Assembly (NCBI GenBank): GCA_937875545.1
Contig: CALLYE010000073.1
Location: forward strand, 12,675 to 76,674
From: DTU078 sp002397345
GTDB taxonomy: Bacteria > Bacillota > Clostridia > Oscillospirales > CAG-272
Direction of reading: 5' to 3'
DNA length: 64,000 bases
Shown: in pieces, positions 52,618-61,065 of the stretch
How positions within the stretch are numbered: the first letter of the stretch is position 1
How the letters are laid out: the number at the start of each line of letters is the position of its first letter
The notes under the pieces: model-generated
Seen by the model: the letters and a program-made list of their open reading frames with translations, nothing else
Database searches by the model: none
What the model was told of the DNA's origin: nothing
Position numbers and translations under genes: made by a program

Positions 52618-52653
52618 TGTAAATCGCACCTTTATATGTATTTATTGTAGAGT

Positions 52654-52682
52654 ATTATATCACCCCAAGTATTGTCTGTAAA
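52654..52682 (-). promoter_or_regulatory. Promoter of the ABC exporter operon
   Basis: On the minus strand TTTACA, 17 bases, TATAAT, about 37 bases before the ATG. Confidence 0.8.
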
Positions 52683-52741
52683 TAAAGTGTTGGTTGATTT
52701 ATTCACTCAAGCACCGCTTGAGCCGGTTGATTTTATAAAAT

Positions 52742-52820
52742 TTAAGCCGCCCGTTTAGTTAAAACCAAACGGACGGCATCGCTTTTTTAATAATTGTCAA
52801 TTGTCAATTCTCAATTATTC
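52742..52820. terminator. Terminator and short tandem repeat after the nitroreductase gene
   Basis: GCCG-CCCGTTT pairs with AAACGG-CGGC around a ~9-base loop, with a T run on the plus side (52742-52792). It is followed by the tandem AATTGTCAATTGTCAATTCT up to 52820, which directly abuts the nitroreductase stop. Confidence 0.65.
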
Positions 52821-53378
52821 TCACCCAATATAACTTATCTTCCTGTAATCTGGTTCGTGCGGCGCTTTTGGCGTTTTTGCGTAACCCAGCAGCACCGCGC
52901 AGCCGAATTTATAACCCTCGGGGAAGCCGAGCCTGCGCTCGAACTCGCAGCCGTTCGGACCTGTGAACGGCAGTCCCGCCAATCCGCAGATAACGCTCGC
53001 TATACCCAAACTTGCCGCCGCAAGCGTAATATTCTGGCATACGATACCGCAGTCGAGCGGTGCGCCGTGGCGTGATCCGTCGATTGCGATAACCGCCATG
53101 CAGGGCGCGCCGTAAAATAATTTGCCGCCGCGCTCCTTGATGCGGTTGTACGAGGTCTTGTCCGAGGACGATGAAAGCCTTGCCATACCTTCATCGTCAA
53201 GGTCGGCAATCAGTTCTTTATCCCGCACCATGATAATATGCCACGGCTGGGCATTCACCGCGCTCGGCGCCTCGATCGCGGCTAAGGCTATCGCGCTTAA
53301 TATGTCGTCAGGTACGGGCGTCGGCATATAATCGCGGCAGGAATAGCGATTGGCAATAATTCGCAGTGTTTCGTTCAT
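52821..53378 (-). CDS. Nitroreductase-family flavoprotein
   Basis: FMN-dependent NAD(P)H oxidoreductase of 185 residues. I start at ATG 53378, where GGAGG lies 7-8 bases upstream. Motifs include IANRYSCRDYMPTPVPDD (FMN phosphate site), AAIEAPSAVNAQPWHIIMV and GIASVICGLAGLPFTG, with a C-terminal GYAKTPKAPH. It is the last gene of the mtaB-purL operon, 52 bases after the NahK-like kinase gene. Substrate unknown. Confidence 0.9.
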   Translation of the reverse strand: MNETLRIIANRYSCRDYMPTPVPDDILSAIALAAIEAPSAVNAQPWHIIMVRDKELIADLDDEGMARLSSSSDKTSYNRIKERGGKLFYGAPCMAVIAIDGSRHGAPLDCGIVCQNITLAAASLGIASVICGLAGLPFTGPNGCEFERRLGFPEGYKFGCAVLLGYAKTPKAPHEPDYRKISYIG

Positions 53379-53400
53379 TTTAATGACCTCCATTTTTTAT

Positions 53401-53424
53401 AGGGCGGGGGCAAGCCCCCGCCGC
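53401..53424. repeat. GC-rich hairpin between nitroreductase and kinase genes
   Basis: GGGCGGGGGCAAGCCCCCGCC is a near-perfect inverted repeat 22 bases upstream of the nitroreductase start and just after the kinase stop. A related run, CGGGGGGCAAGCACCC, is at 25280-25296. Confidence 0.6.
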
Positions 53425-53430
53425 ATAATA

Positions 53431-54555
53431 TTATTTCCTAACAAGCGCGTCGCGCACGATCGATTCGAGCAACTCGCGCTTTTCCAGTATATCGCCGACC
53501 AGCTTGAGCTGCGTCCGCGCGCGGACGAGGTTGTGCTCGGGATAACGGATCGTGAAATAAGTATCCCCGTTCAGGTAATCGCCCAGAAAACGCATTGCCA
53601 GCTCGAGCGCTATCACCGCGACCGAGATGGGCAGCGCTTCCGTCTCCGCTTCATTCAACGTGCCGCCCAGCCCGTCGATGAACCCGCGTGTAAATTCTTC
53701 GAACAGGTCGGGGCGTATGTATACCTTTGACAGATCAGCTTCATCCTCGGCAGCGTTTGACGCGCCGTAACGTATCGCATCGCCGAAATCAAAAAGCACC
53801 GAGCCGGGCATTACAGTATCAAGATCGATGACGCAGACTGCCGCGTCGGTTTCGATGTCCATCATTATATTATTGAGCTTGGTATCATTATGCGTCACGC
53901 GCAGCGGGAAAGCGCCCGACGCAATTCCGTCGGTGATAAGCGGGCAGAGCCATTTATTCTCCTCGACAAACGAAATTTCATGCGCGACCGACTTTACGCG
54001 TCCCGCGCGGTCGGCTTTTACCGCCGCTATAAAATCAGCGTAGCGACTGGGCGTATTGTGAAAATTCGGGATCGTTTCGTGCAGCGTTTCCGCCGGAAAA
54101 TCGTCGAGTATACGCTGAAAATCGCCGAACGCATAGCCGGCATTGTAGAATTGACCCTCGCGCTCGATTATTTCATGCGAAACAGCGTCGCGGATGCTGT
54201 CATACACACGCCAATACCCACGACTATCATCATTATGATTGTCGATGTCCGAACCACGCGTTGCCCAGCCCCCGGATTTTGCGGGTATCACCGTCAGCAC
54301 CTCGCGCGTCGGATCGCCGCCCCGCTGTATAATCTTACGTCTAAGGAACGCGGTGACGCTGATGATATTCTCCATCACCTCGTCGGGCTTTTTAAACACA
54401 TTTTCGTTTACCTTCTGGAGTATATACCTGCGTTGTGACGACATTTCCACTATATAAGTCTTATTAATATTACCGTTCTTGCATTCGGTAAACGAAACTG
54501 GCTCGCCGGTGATTTCAAATTCGCCGATCAGCGCCGTTATTGACTGTAAATCCAT
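53431..54555 (-). CDS. NahK-like N-acetylhexosamine 1-kinase-type phosphotransferase
   Basis: A 374-residue APH-fold kinase. The catalytic loop is VTHNDTKLNNIMMD (HND at 222-224). The metal site is VIDLDTVMPGSVLFDFGDAIRYGAS (D244/D246 region), closely matching N-acetylhexosamine 1-kinases that start lacto- or galacto-N-biose use. The N-terminal KNGNINKTYIVE and YILQKVNENVF also fit. It is 15 bases after purL, an unexpected partner for a sugar kinase. The substrate is inferred; homoserine or choline kinases share the fold but have different loops. Confidence 0.82.
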   Translation of the reverse strand: MDLQSITALIGEFEITGEPVSFTECKNGNINKTYIVEMSSQRRYILQKVNENVFKKPDEVMENIISVTAFLRRKIIQRGGDPTREVLTVIPAKSGGWATRGSDIDNHNDDSRGYWRVYDSIRDAVSHEIIEREGQFYNAGYAFGDFQRILDDFPAETLHETIPNFHNTPSRYADFIAAVKADRAGRVKSVAHEISFVEENKWLCPLITDGIASGAFPLRVTHNDTKLNNIMMDIETDAAVCVIDLDTVMPGSVLFDFGDAIRYGASNAAEDEADLSKVYIRPDLFEEFTRGFIDGLGGTLNEAETEALPISVAVIALELAMRFLGDYLNGDTYFTIRYPEHNLVRARTQLKLVGDILEKRELLESIVRDALVRK

Positions 54556-54570
54556 TCTCCATGCCTCTCA

Positions 54571-57500
54571 TTATCTGAAATAATCGACGCCCGCTTTGAA
54601 TATGGGCATAAATTTATTACCGGGTACGTTTTTCGCCACATTATTCCCGCGGCGTTCGCTGTGACCCATCTTGCCGAATATACGTCCGTCGGGGCTGAAT
54701 ATACCCTCGATCGCTAAATCCGAGCCGTTGGGATTGAAACGCGTCTCCATCGATGGCACGCCCTCAGAATCTACATATTGCGTCGCGATCTGTCCCCTCT
54801 CCGCAAGTTTATCGATCAGTTTCTCCGGTGCGGTGAATCTGCCTTCGCCGTGAGAGATTGGAACAGTGTGAAGCTCGTCAACCTCGCAATAGCGTAACCA
54901 CGGTGATTTCACGCTCGCCACGCGTGTCGTTACCATCATAGACTGATGCCGCCCAATCTTATTATAAGTCAGCGTCGGGCTGTCGGGCGACAACACGGGT
55001 AAAATTTTACCTTCGGGCAGCAGTCCGCTCTTGACCAGCGCTTGAAACCCGTTGCAAATGCCGAGGATCAAGCCGCCGTTTTCGTCGAGCAGGCGCGTAA
55101 CCGCCTCGCATATCGCGGGGCTGCGTAATACCGCGGTGATAAACTTGCCGCTGCCGTCGGGTTCGTCGCCGCCGGAAAATCCGCCGGGCAGCATTAAAAT
55201 CTGCGCCCCGTTTATCGCGGCGGAAAGCTCCGCAAGCGAATCCTCCAGCATTGCGGACGTCAGGTTGCGCAGCACAACCGTCGCCGGCTCGCCGCCGGCT
55301 TCGTCGAACACGCGCGCGCTGTCGTATTCGCAGTTTGTGCCCGGGAATACGGGAATAACGACCCTCGGACGCGCGAATTTCGCGGGCGGCGTAACGCTGT
55401 GATGGGTTACACAGGACAGCGCCGGGGGTTTTATTCCGGCGAGTCTTTCCTCGTCCGCGACCTTGGTCGGGAATACACGCTCAAGCGGCGCGCTCCAGAT
55501 GTCCGCAAGCTCGGTGAGAAAAATTTCTTCTTTATTGCAATATATGAAACCGCGGTCTGTGGTGTGACCGAGCGGAATACCGCGATCAAGCGGTTTTTTT
55601 GCCGCGATAATAAACGCGCCCGGACGCTTGCGCGTCAGCTCATCCGCAGTCATAACGCTCGAAAATTCAAATCCGACCATGTTGCCGAAGCAGCATTTCG
55701 CGACCGCTTCCGCGATACCGCTGAAGCCGAGCGCGCAGATACTCTCCGCGCTGCCTTCGTCCGCAAGTTTGTGTATATAGTCGAACAGCTCCGTAAGCGA
55801 CTGCGCGTCGGGCAGCATATCGCCTCCGTATTTCGGTTCAAGCAGATATACGCTGCTATTTACGCGTTTGAATTCGGGCGTGGTCAGCTTTGACGCGCGG
55901 TGGGGCGCGACCGCGAACGACACCAGCGTCGGCGGCACGTCGATACGACCGACATCCTTGCCCTCGAAAGTGCCGCTCATGCTGTCCTTGCCGCCGATTG
56001 CGGCGATGCGCAGTCCGAGCTGCGCGCGATACGCGCCGAGCAGCGCCGACAGCGGCACGCCCCAGCCCTCCGCATCAGCGCCCATACGTCGGAAATATTC
56101 CTGGAACGACAACCTTGCGCTGCGATAATCCGCGCCCGACGCAACCAGCCGCGCCGCCGATTCCACAACCGCGCAATACGCGCCGTGATAGGGCGATTTT
56201 TCCGACAGATACGGGTCGAACCCGAACGCCATGACCGACGCGGTATCGGTTTCGCCATGTTCAAGCGGCAGCTTCGCCGCCATATACTGCGGCGCGGTGA
56301 GCTGTTCGCGACCGCCGAACGGCATGACCGCCGTCGCGCCGCCGATAGACGAGTCGAAACGCTCGACCAGCCCCTTCTGCGAGCAGACGTTTAAATCCGA
56401 TAAAACCGAGCGGAAAACTTCCGCCGCCGGCGCTTCGGTTGATTTAATACCGTCGTAAAGTCCGTTTATATCGATGTGTTGTATAGCCGCGTCAGCGTAT
56501 TTGGGCGCGCCGTTCGAGTTTAAGAACTCCCGTGTGAGCGACACGACTTGTTTGCCGCGCCAAATCATGCGCAGGACAGGTTCAGCGGTTACAGCCGCGA
56601 CAACCGTGGCTTCGAGGTTTTCGCGGTCTGCAAGCTTTATAAATTTATCAACATCATGCGGACGCACTACCACCGCCATGCGTTCCTGCGATTCCGAGAT
56701 TGCCAGCTCGGTGCCGTTCAGCCCCTCGTATTTTTTGGGTACAGCGTCGAGGTTTATTTCCAGCCCGTCGGCAAGTTCTCCGATTGCCACGGAAACGCCG
56801 CCCGCGCCAAAGTCGTTGCAGCGTACAATAAGCCTTGACGCTTCCGGATTGCGGAACAAGCGCTGGATCTTGCGTTCCTCGGGCGGGTTGCCCTTTTGCA
56901 CCTCCGCGCCGCACGACTCGAGCGAGCCGGCGTTATGCGCTTTCGAACTGCCCGTTGCGCCGCCGCAGCCGTCGCGCCCTGTGCGTCCGCCGAGCAATAT
57001 CACGGCATCACCCGGCTCGGGAGTCAGGCGCACCACGTTTTCCGCGGGTACCGCGCCCACAACCGCGCCCAGCTCCATGCGTTTCGCCGCGTAGCGCGGG
57101 TGATATATCTCATTTACACACCCGGTCGCCAGCCCGATTTGGTTTCCGTATGACGAATAGCCCGACGCAGCGCCGACTGTCAGTTTAGACTGGGGCAGTT
57201 TGCCGGGTATGGTTTCGGCGACGGAAACGCGCGGGTCGGCAGCTCCGGTAACGCGCATCGCCTGATAAACATACGCGCGTCCCGACAGCGGGTCGCGTAT
57301 CGCGCCGCCCAGACAAGTCGCCGCGCCGCCGAACGGCTCAATTTCGGTGGGATGGTTGTGAGTCTCATTTTTGAACATGAGCAGCCAATCGCGCTCCTCA
57401 CCGTCGATATCGGCTTTTATCTTTATTGAGCAGGCGTTGATCTCGTCTGATTCGTCGAGGTTATCCAGTTCACCCGACGCTTTAAGCAGCTTCGCCGCTA

Positions 57501-58311
57501 TCGTTGCAAGATCCATGAGCGTTACGGGGCGGCGTTTTGCGGAATTTTTGTACAGCTCCGCGCGGCGCTCCAAATAATTGCGCAGTGTGGCGTCGATGTA
57601 TGCGTCCTCCGCTTTTATATCGCCCAGCTCGGTTAAAAACGTGGTGTGGCGGCAGTGATCCGACCAATAGGTGTCGATCATGCGCAGTTCTGTCATCGTC
57701 GGGTTGCGATGCTCGCCGTTGAAATACTCCTGACAAAACCGCACGTCGGCGGCATCCATCGCCAGCCTGTATTCGCTTATAATCTCATTCGGATCAGCAT
57801 TTCGGAAGCCCTCCAGAACGCTGACGTCCTCCGGCGCGTCGTATTTGTCGTCGAGCGTTTCGGGCAGCGACGACGACGCTTCCCGGCTTTCGACGGGGTT
57901 GATGATATAATTTTTAATTTTTTCCCGTTCCTCTGGCGAAATATCACCCGAGAACGCATATACACGCGCGGTGCGTACGCGCGGACGCTCGCCGCGCGTC
58001 AAAAGCTGGACACACTGCGAACATGAGTCTGCGCGCTGGTCGTATTGACCGGGCAGATATTCGACTGTGAGTATAAAATCACTGTTATCCGCACTGAAAT
58101 CATCCGAAATTATGTCAGTCTGAGGTTCAGAGAACACCGTAAACTTTGCCGACTCGAACAACTCGGGCGAAATGCCTTCTACATCGTAACGATTTAAAAT
58201 CCTTGCGTTTTGCAGCCTCGGGATTAACAAATTTTCGCGCAGATCGCGGCATAATGCCGCCGCCTCCGCGTCAAATCCTTCCCTGCGCTCGACGAAAACC
58301 CTTAAAACCAT
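54571..58311 (-). CDS. purL: Phosphoribosylformylglycinamidine synthase, single-chain
   Basis: Fourth step of purine synthesis: converts FGAR to FGAM with glutamine and ATP. The 1246-residue chain is the clostridial form that fuses the PurS-like, PurL and glutaminase parts. N-terminal MVLRVFVERREGFDAEA is the PurS-like region. The synthetase has YWSDHCRHTTF, FKNETHNHPTEIEPFGGAATC and GGRTGRDGCGGATGSS. The C-terminal glutaminase has FPGTNCEYDSARVF, MLPGGFSGGDEPDG, the nucleophile C1086 in LGICNGFQ, and HGEGRF. It is 15 bases from mtaB and from the NahK-like gene. Confidence 0.96.
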   Translation of the reverse strand: MVLRVFVERREGFDAEAAALCRDLRENLLIPRLQNARILNRYDVEGISPELFESAKFTVFSEPQTDIISDDFSADNSDFILTVEYLPGQYDQRADSCSQCVQLLTRGERPRVRTARVYAFSGDISPEEREKIKNYIINPVESREASSSLPETLDDKYDAPEDVSVLEGFRNADPNEIISEYRLAMDAADVRFCQEYFNGEHRNPTMTELRMIDTYWSDHCRHTTFLTELGDIKAEDAYIDATLRNYLERRAELYKNSAKRRPVTLMDLATIAAKLLKASGELDNLDESDEINACSIKIKADIDGEERDWLLMFKNETHNHPTEIEPFGGAATCLGGAIRDPLSGRAYVYQAMRVTGAADPRVSVAETIPGKLPQSKLTVGAASGYSSYGNQIGLATGCVNEIYHPRYAAKRMELGAVVGAVPAENVVRLTPEPGDAVILLGGRTGRDGCGGATGSSKAHNAGSLESCGAEVQKGNPPEERKIQRLFRNPEASRLIVRCNDFGAGGVSVAIGELADGLEINLDAVPKKYEGLNGTELAISESQERMAVVVRPHDVDKFIKLADRENLEATVVAAVTAEPVLRMIWRGKQVVSLTREFLNSNGAPKYADAAIQHIDINGLYDGIKSTEAPAAEVFRSVLSDLNVCSQKGLVERFDSSIGGATAVMPFGGREQLTAPQYMAAKLPLEHGETDTASVMAFGFDPYLSEKSPYHGAYCAVVESAARLVASGADYRSARLSFQEYFRRMGADAEGWGVPLSALLGAYRAQLGLRIAAIGGKDSMSGTFEGKDVGRIDVPPTLVSFAVAPHRASKLTTPEFKRVNSSVYLLEPKYGGDMLPDAQSLTELFDYIHKLADEGSAESICALGFSGIAEAVAKCCFGNMVGFEFSSVMTADELTRKRPGAFIIAAKKPLDRGIPLGHTTDRGFIYCNKEEIFLTELADIWSAPLERVFPTKVADEERLAGIKPPALSCVTHHSVTPPAKFARPRVVIPVFPGTNCEYDSARVFDEAGGEPATVVLRNLTSAMLEDSLAELSAAINGAQILMLPGGFSGGDEPDGSGKFITAVLRSPAICEAVTRLLDENGGLILGICNGFQALVKSGLLPEGKILPVLSPDSPTLTYNKIGRHQSMMVTTRVASVKSPWLRYCEVDELHTVPISHGEGRFTAPEKLIDKLAERGQIATQYVDSEGVPSMETRFNPNGSDLAIEGIFSPDGRIFGKMGHSERRGNNVAKNVPGNKFMPIFKAGVDYFR

Positions 58312-58326
58312 GCGCCGTATCTCCGT

Positions 58327-59598
58327 TTATATTATTTCACAAATTAATATTTCATTTGCCGCTCGGACAGGCTTGACAAACCGCAGCTCACCGCGTTCCG
58401 CGGTGCCGGCCGGTACGGCGACTTCCATGAATTCGCGCGTATGCCCCTTGATCAATCCGCTATCGGTCTGCTCGAACAATACCCCGAGAGGCTGCCCGCT
58501 GTCTATCGCTTTTTCATGGTGGGCAGTCCGCAGCTCGCGGTCAAGCGCTATCAGCCGCTCCGAGCGTTCCCGACAGATCGCGGGCGGCAACTGGGGCAGC
58601 GCGGCTGCTTCTGTACCAGGTCGGGGCGAATATGTGAACACATGCATGTGGTAAAAATCCGCGTGTCTCGCGAATTCGAGCGTTTCTATAAAATCCTCGT
58701 CGCTCTCGCCCGGGAAGCAGGTCAGAATATCCGCCGAATACTTCACATCCGGTATTACGCCGCGCAGATAATCGAGGTTATCCGCCGCTTGTTTCGCGTT
58801 ATAACGCCGCCGCATTGCCGCGAGCACACGGCTCGAACCGCTTTGCAGCGATATGTGGAAATGCGGCATCAGCTTTGGCAGCGCAGCGAATTCGTCCGCG
58901 ATATGACGCGTCAGATATGACGGATCGAGCGAACCGAGCCGTATGCGCTCGATATTGTTAATTCCGCTTACGCGCGAGATTAACAAGGGCAGGTCGTCGC
59001 CGTATGCGGAGGTTTCAATTCCGGTGAGCGTGACCTCGCGGCAGCCCGTCGCGGCGACGGCGGCGACATCGGCGGCAACGTCGTCCGCACCACGCAGGCT
59101 CACGCCGCCGCGTAGCGACGGAATTATGCAATAAGCGCACCGCCCGTTGCAGCCGTCCTCGATTTTTATATATGCGCGCGTGCGCTCGAAGCCGTCTATT
59201 TTCATCGGTTCGAGCGGATTATTGATAGATTGTTTCAATGCGCCTTGCACGCCTTCAAGCGCCTTCGCCGCCGCGTCGAGCTTGTTCCGGCTGCCCGCAA
59301 CTATATCGCATATCCCGGCAAGCGTGTCAGGCTCAAGCTGCGCGTCGCAGCCTACGGCGGCGATTACCGCGCGGGGGTTAATCCGTCGCAGCCTGCGCAG
59401 CAGCTTACGCGATTTTACGGCGCTCTCCGCCGTCACCGCGCAGGTGTTGACGATATAAATATCGCGCACCGATCCGGGTGCGTCCTCTGTCGACGCGTCG
59501 ACGCCGCGCGAGCGCAGGAACGCGGCGATCGCTTCGCTTTCATAATGGTTTACGCGGCAGCCGAGCGTATAAACAGCCGCGGTAGATTGATTACTCAT
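58327..59598 (-). CDS. mtaB: tRNA t6A37 methylthiotransferase
   Basis: Radical SAM enzyme that adds a methylthio group to t6A37 of ANN-decoding tRNAs. It has 423 residues. The N-terminal cluster cysteines are C14 (TLGCRVNHYES), C53 (IVNTCAVTAE) and C84 (AVGCDAQ). The radical SAM motif is CNGRCAYC at 150-157. The C-terminal TRAM-like domain covers ~360-420. The predicted promoter lies so close to the ATG that the mRNA may be nearly leaderless. It leads the mtaB-purL-kinase-nitroreductase operon. Confidence 0.94.
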   Translation of the reverse strand: MSNQSTAAVYTLGCRVNHYESEAIAAFLRSRGVDASTEDAPGSVRDIYIVNTCAVTAESAVKSRKLLRRLRRINPRAVIAAVGCDAQLEPDTLAGICDIVAGSRNKLDAAAKALEGVQGALKQSINNPLEPMKIDGFERTRAYIKIEDGCNGRCAYCIIPSLRGGVSLRGADDVAADVAAVAATGCREVTLTGIETSAYGDDLPLLISRVSGINNIERIRLGSLDPSYLTRHIADEFAALPKLMPHFHISLQSGSSRVLAAMRRRYNAKQAADNLDYLRGVIPDVKYSADILTCFPGESDEDFIETLEFARHADFYHMHVFTYSPRPGTEAAALPQLPPAICRERSERLIALDRELRTAHHEKAIDSGQPLGVLFEQTDSGLIKGHTREFMEVAVPAGTAERGELRFVKPVRAANEILICEII

Positions 59599-59608
59599 AA
59601 CAAGCAGT

Positions 59609-59637
59609 ATTATACCATTATTTTATCGCTGTGTAAA
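59609..59637 (-). promoter_or_regulatory. Promoter of the mtaB-purL operon
   Basis: On the minus strand TTTACA, 17 bases, TATAAT. The -10 box ends only 10 bases before the mtaB ATG, and no Shine-Dalgarno lies between. Confidence 0.75.
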
Positions 59638-59736
59638 CGTCCTATTTGTTAAAAGGAAATATCAAAAACTATATTTTAAAAAGCCTATTGTTAAACGGCA
59701 CAAGCTGTGCTTGGATGTAAAACAACGAATTGATAA

Positions 59737-59765
59737 TTGTAATATACAAATATTTCTCCTATAAT
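59737..59765 (+). promoter_or_regulatory. Promoter of the XRE-TPR regulator
   Basis: TTGTAA, 17 bases, TATAAT. The -10 region begins inside the large dyad at 59758-59793. Confidence 0.7.
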
Positions 59766-59793
59766 ATAATCACACCGGTGTTAATATTATAGG
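59758..59793. promoter_or_regulatory. 36-base dyad over the -10 box and ribosome binding site
   Basis: CCTATAATATAATCACACC is mirrored by GGTGTTAATATTATAGG, centred on ACACCGGTGT, with only a small indel. It spans from the -10 box to the AGG of the Shine-Dalgarno. It is a probable autoregulatory operator, or an mRNA hairpin hiding the start. Confidence 0.75.
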
Positions 59794-59804
59794 AGAATGT
59801 GCTT

Positions 59805-60935
59805 ATGAAAATAAAACTGGGCGAAAAGATCCGCGAACTGCGCCGCCGCGACGGGCGGACACAGGAAACACTCGCCGACGCAATCGGCGTTACAAGCCAG
59901 GCTGTCTCCCGCTGGGAGGCGAACGGAGGTTATCCCGACCTTGAGATAGTCCCCGCGATAGCGAATTATTTCCACATTACCATCGACGAGCTTTTCGGAT
60001 ATAACGGTGAGCGTGAAGAAAAAATTAAAGCTATATTAGAAAAAGCCGAAGCAATGATAAACGCGCAGGGCAACATGGAACCGTGCGTCGCTCTGCTGCG
60101 CGAAGCAGCGGAAGAATTTCCGTCAGAGTCTAAAATAATGCTAAATCTTGGTTTCGCATTAAATATGTATGGCTGGCAAATCTATGGCGCTCGCGGATAT
60201 ACGAAAGATGACAGCGATTATGCCTATGCGGATACCGAATACAACTCTAAAAACGAATATTTTATAGAAGCGCTCGAAATATTCGAGAAAGTACTGGAAA
60301 TGAATATCAACTCTGACGAAAGAATGGCAGTTATATTAATAATGGCTAAACAATATGCCAACACAGGAGCGTATGAACGTGCAATAGAACTTGCTAAAAA
60401 GCAGGATTCCATTATCATCAGCCGCGAATGTTTATTACCACTTGCATCAGAGGGTGAAGATCGAGATAAATATTTAGGCGAAGAAATACTTGCCTTATTA
60501 AAACAATTGTATATATCTATGGTAAACGCAGTTTTCACCAAAATATCTATTTTGAATAACAATGAGAGCATTTCAAAACTACTTGGTTTAGCGCACCTCT
60601 ACGAGTTAGTGCTTGACGACGGAAACTGCGGCGGCGCACACATGGAATTGCGAGATTTGTATTATTATTGTGCAATACTTGAAGGACGACACGGAAATCT
60701 CAATACAGCATTGCAATATTTCGAAAAATGTTTCTATCACAACAGGGCGTATATATCGGTGCGACACGAAGAAATCTTCAAATACACCGCTCCTCTTGTG
60801 TCAAAAGTAACTTTCCCGGGCGGAAATTACCCGGTTGTGCCGGAAAATCATTGGAAGAGTGTGTTAGCTATGGCGCCCGCTAATCTACTGGATGCAATCC
60901 GCTCGGATGAGCGTTACGCGGAATGCTTCGCTTGA
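59805..60935 (+). CDS. XRE-family regulator with C-terminal TPR-like domain
   Basis: A 376-residue protein. Residues ~5-62 are a Cro/CI-type helix-turn-helix: EKIRELRRRDGRTQETLADA and TSQAVSRWEANGGYPD, then the ITIDELF end. Residues ~75-370 are alpha-helical and TPR-like (EALEIFEKVLEMN, GAYERAIELAKKQD, LNTALQYFEKCF). I start at ATG 59805 with AGGAG nine bases upstream; a GTG at 59799 is too close to that site. Such proteins in Firmicutes often respond to peptides or cell state. The helical part is more AT-rich than the N-terminus. Confidence 0.85.
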   Translation: MKIKLGEKIRELRRRDGRTQETLADAIGVTSQAVSRWEANGGYPDLEIVPAIANYFHITIDELFGYNGEREEKIKAILEKAEAMINAQGNMEPCVALLREAAEEFPSESKIMLNLGFALNMYGWQIYGARGYTKDDSDYAYADTEYNSKNEYFIEALEIFEKVLEMNINSDERMAVILIMAKQYANTGAYERAIELAKKQDSIIISRECLLPLASEGEDRDKYLGEEILALLKQLYISMVNAVFTKISILNNNESISKLLGLAHLYELVLDDGNCGGAHMELRDLYYYCAILEGRHGNLNTALQYFEKCFYHNRAYISVRHEEIFKYTAPLVSKVTFPGGNYPVVPENHWKSVLAMAPANLLDAIRSDERYAECFA

Positions 60936-60950
60936 ACGCTAAATAGAACA

Positions 60951-60997
60951 CAACGCATGTGGTGAAACTATTTTTCACCACATGCGTCTTTTTATTA
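60951..60997 (+). terminator. Strong terminator after the XRE-TPR gene
   Basis: ACGCATGTGGTGAAA and TTTCACCACATGCGT are perfect complements around a short loop, followed by CTTTTTATT. Confidence 0.9.
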
Positions 60998-61006
60998 ATA
61001 ATTATG

Positions 61007-61035
61007 TTGACATTTGTTCGTGCACGGTGTATAAT
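61007..61035 (+). promoter_or_regulatory. Sigma-A promoter of the radical SAM gene
   Basis: TTGACA, 17 bases, TATAAT, an exact consensus, with the ATG at 61066. Confidence 0.88.
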
Positions 61036-61065
61036 AATCCCATGATATACGAAAGGATGTTCGCC

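Noticed and set aside
48909..52629. A lantibiotic or bacteriocin export locus
   Set aside because: The ABC pair has no peptidase domain, and no precursor peptide or modification enzyme gene is adjacent.
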